DNA from: Apoderus coryli
Lineage: Eukaryota > Arthropoda > Insecta > Coleoptera > Attelabidae
Direction of reading: 5' to 3'
NCBI GenBank assembly: GCA_911728435.2
Contig: CAJVRQ020000074.1
Span: 62,001 to 126,000 of the forward strand
Length of the DNA: 64,000 bases
A program made the position numbers and the translations under genes. A model generated the notes under the pieces. That model was given only the letters and a program-made list of their open reading frames with translations. It made no database searches and was not told the DNA's origin. Of this stretch, positions 48,701 through 61,930 are shown piece by piece; the stretch's first letter is position 1; the number at the start of each line of letters is the position of its first letter.

Positions 48701-51350
48701 TTTAAATTCTAAGTGAGAAAACAGCTTTTTGGGAGCCATTTGAAAAGTTTAATTCTAATTAACAAAATTTTAGTAACAAAACGCTCTAATTCGTTCTAAT
48801 TTGCTTTTTTACGCTTAATCTAATTTCTTTTGACTAATAAAATTAACTTTTAAATTCTAAGTGAGGAAACAGCTTTTTGGGAGCCATTTGAACGTTTAAT
48901 TCTAAATAACAAAATTTTAGTAACAAAACGCGCTAATTCGTTCTAAGTTGCTTATTTACGCTTAATCTAACTTATTTTCACTAATAAAATTAACTTTTAA
49001 ATTCTAAGTGAGAAAACAGCTTTTTGGGAGCCATTTGAACGTTTAATTCTAGATATCAAAATTTTAGTAACAAAACGCTCTAATACGTTCTAAATTGCTT
49101 TTTTATGCTTAATCTAATTTCTTTTGACTAATAAAATTTACTTTTAAATTCTAAGTGAGAAAACAGCTTTTTGGGAGCCATTTGAACGTTTAATTCTAAA
49201 TAACAAAATTTTAGTAACAAAACGCGCTAATTCGTTCTAAATTGCTAATTTACGCTTAATCTAACTTATTTTCACTAATAAAATTTACTTTTAAATTCTA
49301 AGTGAGAAAACAGCTTTTTGGGAGCCATTTGAAAAGTTTAATTCTAAATAACAAAATTTTAGTAACAAAACGCGCTAAATCGTTCTAATTTGCTTATTTA
49401 CGCTTAATCTAACTTATTTTCACTAATAAAATTTACTTTTAAATTCTAAGTGAGGAAACAGCTTTTTGGGAGCCATTTGAAACGTTTAATTCTAAATAAC
49501 AAAATTTTAGTAACAAAACGCGCTAATTCGTTCTAAATTGCTTATTTACGCTTAATCTAACTTATTTTCACTAATAAAATTTACTTTTAAATTCTAAGTG
49601 AGAAAACAGCTTTTTGGGAGCCATTTGAAAGTTTTATTCTAAATAACAAAATTTTAGTAACAAAACGCGCTAAATCGTTCTAATTTGCTTTTTTATGCTT
49701 AATCTAATTTCTTTTGACTAATAAAATTTACTTTTAAATTCTAAGTGAGAAAACAGCTTTTTGGGAGCCATTTGAAAAGTTTAATTCTAAATAACAAAAT
49801 TTTAGTAACAAAACGCGCTAAATCGTTTTAATTTGCTTTTTTATGCTTAATCTAATTTCTTTAGACTAATAAAATTTACTTTTAAATTCTAAAAGAGAAA
49901 ACAGCTTTTTGGCAGCCATTTGAACGTTTAATTCTAAATAACAAAATTTTAGTAACAAAACGCGCTAATTCGTTCTAAATTGCTTATTTACGCTTAATCT
50001 AACTTATTTTCACTAATAAAATTTACTTTTAAATTCTAAGTGAGAAAACAGCTTTTTGGGAGCCATTTGAAAAGTTTAATTCTAAATAACGAAATTTTAG
50101 TAACAAAACGCGCTAAATCGTTTTAATTTGCTTTTTTATGCTTAATCTAATTTCTTTAGAATAATAAAATTTACTTTTAAATTCTAAGTGAGAAAACAGC
50201 TTTTTGGCAGCCATTTGAACGTTTAATTCTAAATAACAAAATTTTAGTAACAAAACGCTCTAATACGTTCTAAATTGCTTTTTTATGCTTAATCTAATTT
50301 CTTTTCACTAATAAAATTTACTTTTAAATTCTAAGTGAGAAAACAGCTTTTTGGGAGCCATTTGAAAAGTTTAATTCTAAATAACAAAATTTTAGTAACA
50401 AAACGCGCTAAATCGTTCTAATTTGCTTTTTTATGCTTAATCTAATTTCTTTTGACCAATAAAATTTACTTTTAAATTCTAAGTGAGAAAACAGCTTTTG
50501 GGAGCCATTTGAAAAGTTTAATTCTAAATAACAAAATTTTAGTAACAAAACGCTCTAATTCGTTCTAATTTGCTTTTTTATGCTTAATCTAATTTCTTTT
50601 GACTAATAAAATTTACTTTTATATTCTAAGTGAGAAAACAGCTTTTTGGGAGCCATTTGAAAAGTTTAATTCTAAATAACAAAATTTTAGTAACAAAACG
50701 CTCTAATTCGTTCTAATTTGCTTTTTTATGCTTAATCTAATTTCTTTTGACTAATAAAATTTACTTTTAAATTCTAAGTGAGAAAACAGCTTTTTGGGAG
50801 CCATTTGAAAAGTTTAATTCTAATTAACAAAATTTTAGTAACAAAACGCTCTAATACGTTCTAAATTGCTTTTTTATGCTTAATCTAATTTCTTTTCACT
50901 AATAAAATTTACTTTTAAATTCTAAGTGAGAAAACAGTTTTTTGGGAGCCATTGAAAAGTTTAATTCTAAATAACAAAATTTTCGTAACAAAACGCGCTA
51001 AATCGTTCTAATTTGCTTTTTTATGCTTAATCTAATTTCTTTAGACTAATAAAATTTACTTTTAAATTCTAAGTGAGAAAACAGCTTTTTGGCAGCCATT
51101 TGAACGTTTAATTCTAAATAACAAAATTTTAGTAACAAAACGCTCTAATACGTTCTAAATTGCTTTTTTATGCTTAATCTAATTTCTTTTCACTAATAAA
51201 ATTTACTTTTAAATTCTAAGTGAGAAAACAGATTTTTGGGAGAGCCATTTGAAAAGTTTAATTCTAAATAACAAAATTTTAGTAACAAAACGCGCTAAAT
51301 CGTTCTAATTTGCTTTTTTATGCTTAATCTAATTTCTTTTGACCAATAAA
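48700..51350. repeat. 2,656-bp tandem duplication, right unit
   Basis: Same order as the left unit. The edge lies between GACCAAT (about 48,685) and the AATTAAC before the AAATTAACTTTT monomer. Later private changes: AATAATAAAAT (50,161), TATATTC near 50,622, one base lost in GCCATTGAAAAG (50,951), two bases gained in GGGAGAGCC (51,239), two bases lost in TTTACTTTAAATTC (51,357). The cluster of indels towards its end is unusual for the window. Confidence 0.85.
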
Positions 51351-53445
51351 ATTTACTTTAAATTCTAAGTGAGAAAACAGCTTTTTGGGAGCCATTTGAA
51401 AAGTTTAATTCTAAATAACAAAATTTTAGTAACAAAACGCTCTAATTCGTTCTAATTTGCTTTTTTTATGCTTAATCTAATTTCTTTTGACTAATAAAAT
51501 TTACTTTTATATTCTAAGTGAGAAAACAGCTTTTTGGGAGCCATTTGAAAAGTTTAATTCTAAATAACAAAATTTTAGTAACAAAACGCTCTAATTCGTT
51601 CTAATTTGCTTTTTTATGCTTAATCTAATTTCTTTAAGCTAATAAAATTTACTTTTAAATTCTAAGTGAGAAAACAGCTTTTTGGGAGCCATTTGAAAAG
51701 TTTAATTCTAATTAACAAAATTTTAGTAACAAAACGCTCTAATTCGTTCTAATTTGCTTTTTTATGCTTAATCTAATTTCTTTTGACTAATAAAATTTAC
51801 TTTTATATTCTAAGTGAGAAAACAGCTTTTTGGGAGCCATTTGAAAAGTTTAATTCTAAATAACAAAATTTTAGTAACAAAACGCGCTAAATCGTTCTAA
51901 TTTGCTTTTTTAAGCTTAATCTAATTTCTTTTGACTAATAAAATTTACTTTATATTCTAAGTGAGAAAACAGCTTTTGGGCGCCATTTGAAAAGTTTAAT
52001 TCTAAATAACAAAATTTTAGTAACAAAACGCTCTAATTGGTTCTAATTTGCTTTTTTATGCTTAATCTAATTTCTTTTGACTAATAAAATTTACTTTTAA
52101 ATTCTAAGTGAGAAAACAGCTTTTTGGGAGCCATTTGAAAAGTTTAATTCTAATTAACAAAATTTTAGTAACAAAACGCTCTAATTCGTTCTAATTTGCT
52201 TTTTTATGGTTAATCTAATTTCTTTTGACTAATAAAATTTACTTTTAAATTCTAAGTGAGAAAACAGCTTTTTGGGAGCCATTTGAAAAGTTCAATTCTA
52301 AATAACAAAATTTTAGTAACAAAACGCGCTAAACCGTTCTAATTTGCTTTTTTATGCTTAATCTAATTTCTTTAGACTAATAGAATTTACTTTTAATTTC
52401 TAAGTGAGAAAACAGCTTTTTGGGAGCCATTTGAAACGTTTAATTCTAAATAACAATATTTTAGTAACAAAACGCGCTAATTCGTTCTAAATTGCTTATT
52501 TACGCTTAATCTAACTTATTTTCACTAATAAAATTTACTTTTAAATTCTAAGTGAGAAAACAGCTTTTTGGGAGCCATTTGAAAAGTTTACTTCTAAATA
52601 ACAAAATTTTAGTAACAAAACGCGCTAAATTGTTCTAATTTGCTTTTTTATGCTTAATCTAATTTCTTTTGACCAATAAAATTTACTTTTAAATTCTAAG
52701 TGAGAAAACAGCTTTTTGGGAGCCATTTGAAAAGTTTAATTCTAAATAACAAAATTTTAGTAACAAAACGCGCTAAATCGTTTTAATTTGCTTTTTTATG
52801 CTTAATCTAATTTCTTTAGACTAATAAAATTTACTTTTAAATTCTAAGTGAGGAAAACAGCTTTTTGGCAGCCATTTGAACGTTTAATTCTAAATAACAA
52901 AATTTTAGTAAAAAAACGCGCTAATTCGTTCTAAATTGCTTATTTACGCTTAATCTAACTTATTTTCACTAATAAAATTTACTTTTAAATTCTAAGTGAG
53001 GAAACAGCTTTTTGGGAGCCATTTGAAACGTTTAATTCTAAATAACAAAATTTTAGTAACAAACCGCGCTAATTCGTTCTAAATTGCTTATTTACGCTTA
53101 ATCTAACTTATTTTCACTAATAAAATTTACTTTTAAATTCTAAGTGAGGAAACAGCTTTTTGGGAGCCATTTGAAACGTTTAATTCTAAATAACAAAATT
53201 TTAGTAACAAACCGCGCTAATTCGTTCTAAATTGCTTATTTACGCTTAATCTAACTTATTTTCACTAATAAAATCAATAACAAAATTTTAGTAACAAAAC
53301 GCACTAATACGTTCTAAATTGCTTTTTTATGCTTAATCTAATTTCTTTTGACTAATAAAATTTACTTTTAAATTCTAAGTGAGAAAACAGCTTTTTGGGA
53401 GCCATTTGAACGTTTAATTCTAAATAACAAAATTTTTGTAACAAA
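51350..53445. repeat. Mixed segment with delta 16
   Basis: A, L-like (TTTAAGCTAAT), H and AATTGG monomers, then ATGGTTAATC, TAGAATTTAC and CAATATTTT monomers, G and C units, and three B monomers, two of them with AAACCGCGC. Single-base length changes occur at about 51,462 (extra T), 51,973 (one T fewer before GGGCGCC) and 52,853 (GAGGAAAACAG). GTAAAAAAACG at about 52,908 is a variant found again at 58,687, 58,983, 59,571 and 62,668. Confidence 0.8.
53204..53290. repeat. Delta monomer 16
   Basis: AAACCGCGC B-type left half. Only 678 bp before delta 17: one delta plus four monomers. Confidence 0.95.
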
Positions 53446-53881
53446 ACGCGCTAAATCGTTCTAATTTGCTTTTTTATGCTTAATCTAATTTCTTTAGACT
53501 AATAGAATTTACTTTTAATTTCTAAGTGAGAAAACAGCTTTTTGGGAGCCATTTGAAACGTTTAATTCTAAATAACAATATTTTAGTAACAAAACGCGCT
53601 AATTCGTTCTAAATTGCTTATTTACGCTTAATCTAACTTATTTTCACTAATAAAATTTACTTTTAAATTCTAAGTGAGGAAACAGCTTTTTGGGAGCCAT
53701 TTGAAACGTTTACTTCTAAATAACAAAATTTTAGTAACAAACCGCGCTAATTCGTTCTAAATTGCTTATTTACGCTTAATCTAACTTATTTTCACTAATA
53801 AAATTTACTTTTAAATTCTAAGTGAGGAAACAGCTTTTTGGGAGCCATTTGAAACGTTTAATTCTAAATAACAAAATTTTA

Positions 53882-53968
53882 GTAACAAACCGCGCTAATT
53901 CGTTCTAAATTGCTTATTTACGCTTAATCTAACTTATTTTCACTAATAAAATCAATAACAAAATTTTA
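53882..53968. repeat. Delta monomer 17
   Basis: AAACCGCGC left half, partner of delta 9. Confidence 0.95.
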
Positions 53969-54559
53969 GTAACAAAACGCACTAATACGTTCTAAATTGC
54001 TTTTTTATGCTTAATCTAATTTCTTTTGACTAATAAAATTTACTTTTAAATTCTAAGTGAGAAAACAGCTTTTTGGGAGCCATTTGATCGTTTAATTCTA
54101 AATAACAAAATTTTAGTAACAAAACGCGCTAATTCGTTCTAATTTGCTTTTTTATGCTTAATCTAATTTCTTTTGACTAATAAAATTTACTTTTATATTC
54201 TAAGTGAGAAAACAGCTTTTTGGGAGCCATTTGAAAAGTTTAATTCTAAATAACAAAATTTTAGTAACAAAACGCGCTAAATCGTTCTAATTTGCTTTTT
54301 TATGCTTAATCTAATTTCTTTTGACTAATAAAATTTACTTTTATATTCTAAGTGAGAAAACAGCTTTTTGGGAGCCATTTGAAAAGTTTAATTCTAAATA
54401 ACAAAATTTTAGTAACAAAACGCTCTAATTGGTTCTAATTTGCTTTTTTATGCTTAATCTAATTTCTTTTAACTAATAAAATTTACTTTTATATTCTAAG
54501 TGAGAAAACAGCTTTTTGGGCGCCATTTGAAAAGTTGAATTCTAAATAACAAAATTTTA

Positions 54560-54759
54560 GTAACAAAACGCGCAAATTCGTTCTAAATTGCTTATTTACG
54601 CTTAATCTAACTTATTTTCACTAATAAAATTTACTTTTAAATTCTAAGTGAGAAAACAGCTTTTTGGGAGCCATTTGAAAAGTTTAATTTAATTTCTAAC
54701 TGAGAAAACAGCTTTTTGGGAGCCATTTGAAACGTTTAATTCTAAATAACAAAATTTTA
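54560..54759. repeat. Composite 200-bp monomer, second copy
   Basis: Same GTTTAATT to TAATTTCTAACTGAG join as the one at 33,894, and the same GCGCAAATTCG start. The shared rare join shows common descent and not a repeated event. Confidence 0.9.
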
Positions 54760-55109
54760 GTAACAAAACGCTCTAATACGTTCTAAATTGCTTATTTACG
54801 CTTAATCTAACTTATTTTCACTAATAAAATTTACTTTTAAATTCTAAGTGAGAAAACAGCTTTTTGGGAGCCATTTGGAAAGTTTAATTCTAAATAACAA
54901 AATTTTAGTAATAAAACGCGCTAAATCGTTTTAATTTGCTTTTTTATGCTTAATCTAATTTCTTTAGACTAATAAAATTTACTTTTAAATTCTAAGTGAG
55001 AAAACAGCTTTTTGGCAGCCATTTGAATGTTTAATTCTAAATAACAAAATTTTAGTAACAAAACGCGCTAATTCGTTCTAAATTGCTTATTTACGCTTAA
55101 TCTAACTTA

Positions 55110-57801
55110 TTTTCTTTAATAAAATTTACTTTTAAATTCTAAGTGAGAAAACAGCTTTTTGGCAGCCATTTGAACGTTTAATTCTAAATAACAAAATTTT
55201 AGTAACAAAACGCGCTAAATCGTTCTAATTTGCTTTTTTATGCTTAATCTAATTTCTTTTGACTAATAAAATTTACTTTATATTCTAAGTGAGAAAACAG
55301 CTTTTTGGGCGCCATTTGAAAAGTTTAATTCTAAATAACAAAATTTTAGTAACAAAACGCTCTAATTCGTTCTAATTTGCTTTTTTATGCTTAATCTAAT
55401 TTCTTTTGACTAATAAAATTTACTTTTAAATTCTAAGTGAGAAAACAGCTTTTTGGGAGCCATTTGAAAAGTTTAATTCTAATTAACAAAATTTTAGTAA
55501 CAAAACGCTCTAATTCGTTCTAATTTGCTTTTTTATGGTTAATCTAATTTCTTTTGACTAATAAAATTTACTTTTAAATTCTAAGTGAGAAAACAGCTTT
55601 TTGGGAGCCATTTGAAAAGTTCAATTCTAAATAACAAAATTTTAGTAACAAAACGCGCTAAATCGTTCTAATTTGCTTTTTTATGCTTAATCTAATTTCT
55701 TTAGACTAATAGAAATTACTTTTATATTCTAAGTGAGAAAACAGCTTTTTGGGCGCCATTTGAAAAGTTTAATTCTAAATAACAAAATTTTAGTAACAAA
55801 ACGCTCTAATTGGTTCTAATTTGCTTTTTTATGCTTAATCTAATTTCTTTTGACTAATAAAATTTACTTTTATATTCTAAGTGAGAAAACCGCTTTTTGG
55901 GAGCCATTTGAAAAGTTTAATTCTAAATAACAAAATTTTAGTAACAAAACGCGCTAAATCGTTCTAATTTGCTTTTTTATGCTTAATCTAATTTCTTTAG
56001 ACTAATAGAAATTACTTTTAATTTCTAAGTGAGAAAACAGCTTTTTGGGAGCCATTTGAAACGTTTAATTCTAAATAACAATATTTTAGTAACAAAACGC
56101 GCTAATTCGTTCTAAATTGCTTATTTACGCTTAATCTAACTTATTTTCACTAATAAAATTTACTTTTAAATTCTAAGTGAGGAAACAGCTTTTTGGGAGC
56201 CATTTGAAACGTTTAATTCTAAATAACAAAATTTTAGTAACAAACCGCGCTAATTCGTTCTAAATTGCTTATTTACGCTTAATCTAACTTATTTTCACTA
56301 ATAAAATTTTCTTTTAAATTCTAAGTGAGGAAACAGCTTTTTGGGAGCCATTTGAAACGTTTAATTCTAAATAACAAAATTTTAGTAACAAACCGCACTA
56401 ATTCGATCTAAATTGCTTATTTACGCTTAATCTAACTTATTTTCACTAATAAAATCAATATCAAAATTTTAGTAACAAAACGCACTAATACGTTCTAAAT
56501 TGCTTTTTTATGCTTAATCTAATTTCTTTTGACTAATAAAATTTACTTTTAAATTCTAAGTGAGAAAACAGCTTTTTGGGAGCCATTTGAACGTTTAATT
56601 CTAAATAACAAAATTTTAGTAACAAAACGCGCTAATTCGTTCTAATTTGCTTTTTTATGCTTAATCTAATTTCTTTTGACTAATAAAATTTACTTTTATA
56701 TTCTAAGTGAGAAAACAGCTTTTTGGGAGCCATTTGAAAAGTTTAATTCTAAATAACAAAATTTTAGTAACAAAACGCGCTAAATCGTTCTAATTTGCTT
56801 TTTTATGCCTAATCTAATTTCTTTTGACTAATAAAATTTACTTTTATATTCTAAGTGAGAAAACAGCATTTTGGGAGCCATTTGAACGTATAATTCTAAA
56901 TAACAAAATTTTAGTAACAAAACGCACTAATACGTTCTAAATTGCTTTTTTATGCTTAATCTAATTTCTTTTGACTAATAAAATTTACTTTTAAATTCTA
57001 AGTGAGAAAACAGCTTTTTGGGAGCCATTTGAAAAGTTTAATTCTAAATAACAAAATTTTTGTAACAAAACGCTCTAATTCGTTCTAATTTGCTTTTTTA
57101 TGTTTAATCTAATTTCTTTTGACTAATAAAATTTACTTTTAAATTCTAAGTGAGAAAACAGCTTTTTGGGAGCCATTTGAAAAGTTTAATTCTAATTAAC
57201 AAAATTTTAGTAACAAAAGGCTCTAATTCGTTCTAATTTGCTTTTTTATGCTTAATCTAATTTCTTTTGACTAATAAAATTTACTTTTATATTCTAAGTG
57301 AGAAAACAGCTTTTTGGGAGCCATTTGAAAAGTTTAATTCTAAATAACAAAATTTTAGTAACAAAACGCGCTAAATCGTTCTAATTTGCTTTTTTATGCT
57401 TAATCTAATTTCTTTTGACTAATAAAATTTACTTTTAAATTCTAAGTGAGAAAAAAGCTTTTTGGGAGCCATTTGAAAAGTTTAATTCTAAATAACAAAA
57501 TTTTAGTAACAAAACGCGCTAAATCGTTCTAATTTGCTTTTTTATGCTTAATATAATTTCTTTTGACTAATAAAATTTACTTTTATATTCTAAGTGAGAA
57601 AACAGCTTTTTGGGAGCCATTTGAAAAGTTTAATTCTAAATAACAAAATTTTAGTAACAAAACGCTCTAATTGGTTCTAATTTGCTTTTTTATGCTTAAT
57701 CTAATTTCTTTTGACTAATAAAATTTACTTTTAAATTCTAAGTGAGAAAACAGCTTTTTGGGAGCCATTTGAAAAGTTCAATTCTAAATAACAAAATTTT
57801 A
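55110..57801. repeat. Mixed segment with delta 18
   Basis: C, H, A and AATTGG monomers, a hybrid TAGAAATTACTTTTATATTC monomer (about 55,709), a second AATTGG and TAGAAATTAC set, CAATATTTT and AAACCGCGC B monomers, delta 18, then A/H monomers. There are more private changes than elsewhere: AAAACCGCTTTTT (55,889), AAATTTTCTTTT (56,308), TTCGATCTAA (56,403), ATGCCTAATC (56,807), GCATTTTGGG (56,868), CGTATAATTC (56,887), AAAAGGCTC (57,217), AAAAAAGCTTTTT (57,453), TTAATATAATTTC (57,550). It looks older or less often homogenised. Confidence 0.75.
56385..56471. repeat. Delta monomer 18 (most diverged)
   Basis: Same deletion, but with AAACCGCAC, TTCGATCTAA and AATATCAAAATT changes found in no other delta. 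Confidence 0.93.
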
Positions 57802-59718
57802 GTAACAAAACGCGCTAAATCGTTCTAATTTGCTTTTTTATGTTTAATCTAATTTCTTTAGACTAATAGAATTTACTTTTAATTTCTAAGTGAGAAAACA
57901 GCTTTTTGGGAGCCATTTGAAACGTTTAATTCTAAATAACAAAATTTTAGTAACAAACCGCGCTAATTCGTTCTAAATTGCTTATTTACGCTTAATCTAA
58001 CTTATTTTCACTAATAAAATTTACTTTTAAATTCTAAGTGAGAAAACAGCTTTTTGGGAGCCATTTGAACGTTTAATTCTAAATAACAAAATTTTAGTAA
58101 CAAAACGCGCTAATTCGTTCTAAATTGCTTATTTACGCTTAATCTAACTTATTTTCGCTAATAAAATTTACTTTTAAATTCTAAGTGAGAAAACAGCTTT
58201 TTGGGAGCCATTTGAAAAGTTTAATTCTAAATAACAAAATTTTAGTAACAAACCGCGCTAATTCGTTCTAAATTGCTTATTTACGCTTAATCTAACTTAT
58301 TTTCACTAATAAAATTTACTTTTAAATTCTAAGTGAGAAAACAGCTTTTTGGGAGCCATTTGAACGTTTAATTCTAAATAACAAAATTTTAGTAACAAAA
58401 CGCGCTAATTCGTTCTAAATTGCTTATTTACGCTTAATCTAACTTATTTTCACTAATAAAATTTACTTTTAAATTCTAAGTGAGAAAACAGCTTTTTGGG
58501 AGCCATTTGAAAAGTTTAATTCTAAATAACAAAATTTTAGTAACAAAACGCGCTAAATCGTTTTAATTTGCTTTTTTATGCTTAATCTAATTTCTTTAGA
58601 CTAATAAAATTTACTTTTAAATTCTAAGTGAGAAAACAGCTTTTTGGCAGCCATTTGAACGTTTAATTCTAAATAACAAAATTTTAGTAAAAAAACGCGC
58701 TAATTCGTTCTAAATTGCTTATTTACGCTTAATCTAACTTATTTTCACTAATAAAATTTACTTTTAAATTCTAAGTGAGAAAACAGCTTTTTGGGAGCCA
58801 TTTGAACGTTTAATTCTAAATATCAAAATTTTAGTAACAAAACGCTCTAATACGTTCTAAATTGCTTTTTTATGCTTAATCTAATTTCTTTTGACTAATA
58901 AAATTTACTTTTAAATTCTAAGTGAGAAAACAGCTTTTTGGGAGCCATTTGAACGTTTAATTCTAAATAACAAAATTTTAGTAAAAAAACGCGCTAATTC
59001 GTTCTAAATTGCTTATTTACGCTTAATCTAATTTCTTTTGACTAATAAAATTAACTTTTAAATTCTAAGTGAGAAAACAGCTTTTTGGGAGCCATTTGAA
59101 CGTTTAATTCTAAATATCAAAATTTTAGTAACAAAACGCTCTAATACGTTCTAAATTGCTTTTTTATGCTTAATCTAATTTCTTTTGACTAATAAAATTT
59201 ACTTTTAAATTCTAAGTGAGAAAACAGCTTTTTGGGAGCCATTTGAACGTTTAATTCTAAATAACAAAATTTTAGTAACAAAACGCGCTAATTCGTTCTA
59301 AATTGCTTATTTACGCTTAATCTAACTTATTTTCACTAATAAAATTTACTTTTAAATTCTAAGTGAGAAAACAGCTTTTTGGGAGGCATTTGAAAAGTTT
59401 AATTCTAAATAGCAAAATTTTAGTAACAAAACGCGCTAAATCGTTCTAATTTGCTTTTTTATGCTTAATCTAATTTCTTTTGACTAATAAAATTTACTTT
59501 TATATTCTAAGTGGGAAAACAGCTTTTTGGGAGCCATTTGAAAAGTTTAATTCTAATTAACAAAATTTTAGTAAAAAAACGCTCTAATTCGTTCTAATTT
59601 GCTTTTTTATGCTTAATCTAATTTCTTTTGACTAATAAAATTTACTTTTAAATTCTAAGTGAGAAAACAGCTTTTTGGGAGCCATTTGAAAAGTTCAATT
59701 CTAAATAACAAAATTTTA
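57802..59718. repeat. Six-monomer relative of the pentamer, plus B/C monomers
   Basis: 57,802-58,686 (885 bp) has the ATGTTTAATC/TAGAATTTAC monomer, then AAACCGCGC, B, AAACCGCGC, B and C units. This resembles the pentamer at 59,719 but has six monomers and CAGCTTTTTGGG where the pentamer has CAGTTTTTTGGG. It is followed by GTAAAAAAACG B monomers, AAATATCAAAATT/GCTCTAATACG monomers, AAATTAACTTTT and A/H units. Private changes: GGGAGGCATTT (59,384), AAATAGCAAAATT (59,410), AAGTGGGAAAACAG (59,512). Confidence 0.75.
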
Positions 59719-60456
59719 GTAACAAAACGCGCTAAATCGTTCTAATTTGCTTTTTTATGTTTAATCTAATTTCTTTAGACTAATAGAATTTACTTTTAAT
59801 TTCTAAGTGAGAAAACAGTTTTTTGGGAGCCATTTGAAACGTTTAATTCTAAATAACAATATTTTAGTAACAAAACGCGCTAATTCGTTCTAAATTGCTT
59901 ATTTACGCTTAATCTAACTTATTTTCACTAATAAAATTTACTTTTAAATTCTAAGTGAGGAAACAGCTTTTTGGGAGCCATTTGAAACGTTTAATTCTAA
60001 ATAACAAAATTTTAGTAACAAACCGCGCTAATTCGTTTTAAATTGCTTATTTACGCTTAATCTAACTTATTTTCACTAATAAAATTTACTTTTAAATTCT
60101 AAGTGAGAAAACAGCTTTTTGGGAGCCATTTGAACGTTTAATTCTAAATAACAAAATTTTAGTAACAAAACGCGCTAATTCGTTCTAAATTGCTTATTTA
60201 CGCTTAATCTAACTTATTTTCACTAATAAAATTTACTTTTAAATTCTAAGTGAGAAAACAGCTTTTTGGGAGCCATTTGAAAAGTTTAATTCTAAATAAC
60301 AAAATTTTAGTAACAAAACGCGCTAAATCGTTTTAATTTGCTTTTTTATGCTTAATCTAATTTCTTTAGACTAATAAAATTTACTTTTAAATTCTAAGTG
60401 AGAAAACAGCTTTTTGGCAGCCATTTGAACGTTTAATTCTAAATAACAAAATTTTA
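59719..60456. repeat. Pentameric higher-order unit, copy 1 (738 bp)
   Basis: Five monomers: E1 (GCGCTAAATCG, ATGTTTAATC, TAGAATTTAC, TTTAATTTC, CAGTTTTTTGGG), E2 (preceded by CAATATTTT; B-type, GAGGAAACAG), E3 (AAACCGCGC, CGTTTTAAATTGC, GAACG), E4 (B-type, GAAAAG), E5 (C-type, CGTTTTAATTTGC, GGCAGCC, GAACG). Its E1 starts GTAACAAAACG. The later copies start GTAAAAAACG, one base shorter, so this copy is the probable founder or the left edge of the expansion. Confidence 0.92.
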
Positions 60457-61193
60457 GTAAAAAACGCGCTAAATCGTTCTAATTTGCTTTTTTATGTTTA
60501 ATCTAATTTCTTTAGACTAATAGAATTTACTTTTAATTTCTAAGTGAGAAAACAGTTTTTTGGGAGCCATTTGAAACGTTTAATTCTAAATAACAATATT
60601 TTAGTAACAAAACGCGCTAATTCGTTCTAAATTGCTTATTTACGCTTAATCTAACTTATTTTCACTAATAAAATTTACTTTTAAATTCTAAGTGAGAAAA
60701 CAGCTTTTTGGGAGCCATTTGAAACGTTTAATTCTAAATAACAAAATTTTAGTAACAAACCGCGCTAATTCGTTTTAAATTGCTTATTTACGCTTAATCT
60801 AACTTATTTTCACTAATAAAATTTACTTTTAAATTCTAAGTGAGAAAACAGCTTTTTGGGAGCCATTTGAACGTTTAATTCTAAATAACAAAATTTTAGT
60901 AACAAAACGCGCTAATTCGTTCTAAATTGCTTATTTACGCTTAATCTAACTTATTTTCACTAATAAAATTTACTTTTAAATTCTAAGTGAGAAAACAGCT
61001 TTTTGGGAGCCATTTGAAAAGTTTAATTCTAAATAACAAAATTTTAGTAACAAAACGCGCTAAATCGTTTTAATTTGCTTTTTTATGCTTAATCTAATTT
61101 CTTTAGACTAATAAAATTTACTTTTAAATTCTAAGTGAGAAAACAGCTTTTTGGCAGCCATTTGAACGTTTAATTCTAAATAACAAAATTTTA
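60457..61193. repeat. Pentameric higher-order unit, copy 2 (737 bp)
   Basis: Monomers start at 60,457, 60,604, 60,752, 60,899 and 61,047 (147, 148, 147, 148, 147 bp). It is the only copy with GAGAAAACAG instead of GAGGAAACAG in E2. Confidence 0.92.
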
Positions 61194-61930
61194 GTAAAAA
61201 ACGCGCTAAATCGTTCTAATTTGCTTTTTTATGTTTAATCTAATTTCTTTAGACTAATAGAATTTACTTTTAATTTCTAAGTGAGAAAACAGTTTTTTGG
61301 GAGCCATTTGAAACGTTTAATTCTAAATAACAATATTTTAGTAACAAAACGCGCTAATTCGTTCTAAATTGCTTATTTACGCTTAATCTAACTTATTTTC
61401 ACTAATAAAATTTACTTTTAAATTCTAAGTGAGGAAACAGCTTTTTGGGAGCCATTTGAAACGTTTAATTCTAAATAACAAAATTTTAGTAACAAACCGC
61501 GCTAATTCGTTTTAAATTGCTTATTTACGCTTAATCTAACTTATTTTCACTAATAAAATTTACTTTTAAATTCTAAGTGAGAAAACAGCTTTTTGGGAGC
61601 CATTTGAACGTTTAATTCTAAATAACAAAATTTTAGTAACAAAACGCGCTAATTCGTTCTAAATTGCTTATTTACGCTTAATCTAACTTATTTTCACTAA
61701 TAAAATTTACTTTTAAATTCTAAGTGAGAAAACAGCTTTTTGGGAGCCATTTGAAAAGTTTAATTCTAAATAACAAAATTTTAGTAACAAAACGCGCTAA
61801 ATCGTTTTAATTTGCTTTTTTATGCTTAATCTAATTTCTTTAGACTAATAAAATTTACTTTTAAATTCTAAGTGAGAAAACAGCTTTTTGGCAGCCATTT
61901 GAACGTTTAATTCTAAATAACAAAATTTTA
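61194..61930. repeat. Pentameric higher-order unit, copy 3 (737 bp)
   Basis: GTAAAAAACG start as in copy 2, with GAGGAAACAG in E2 as in copies 1 and 4. I noticed no private change. Confidence 0.92.

Larger units (their letters stand above)
53445..55110. repeat. Distant copy of 32,780-34,440 (offset 20,666 bp)
   Basis: CAATATTTT (32,910/53,576), delta (33,216/53,882), the composite monomer (33,894/54,560), GTAATAAAACG and GAATGTTTAATTC all keep the same spacing. The left edge is near TTTTTGTAAC (about 53,437), which is absent from the other copy. The right edge is where this copy has the private TTTTCTTTAATAAAAT (55,114). Small differences include GTTTACTTC (53,710) and GATCGTTTAATTC (54,088). 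Confidence 0.82.
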
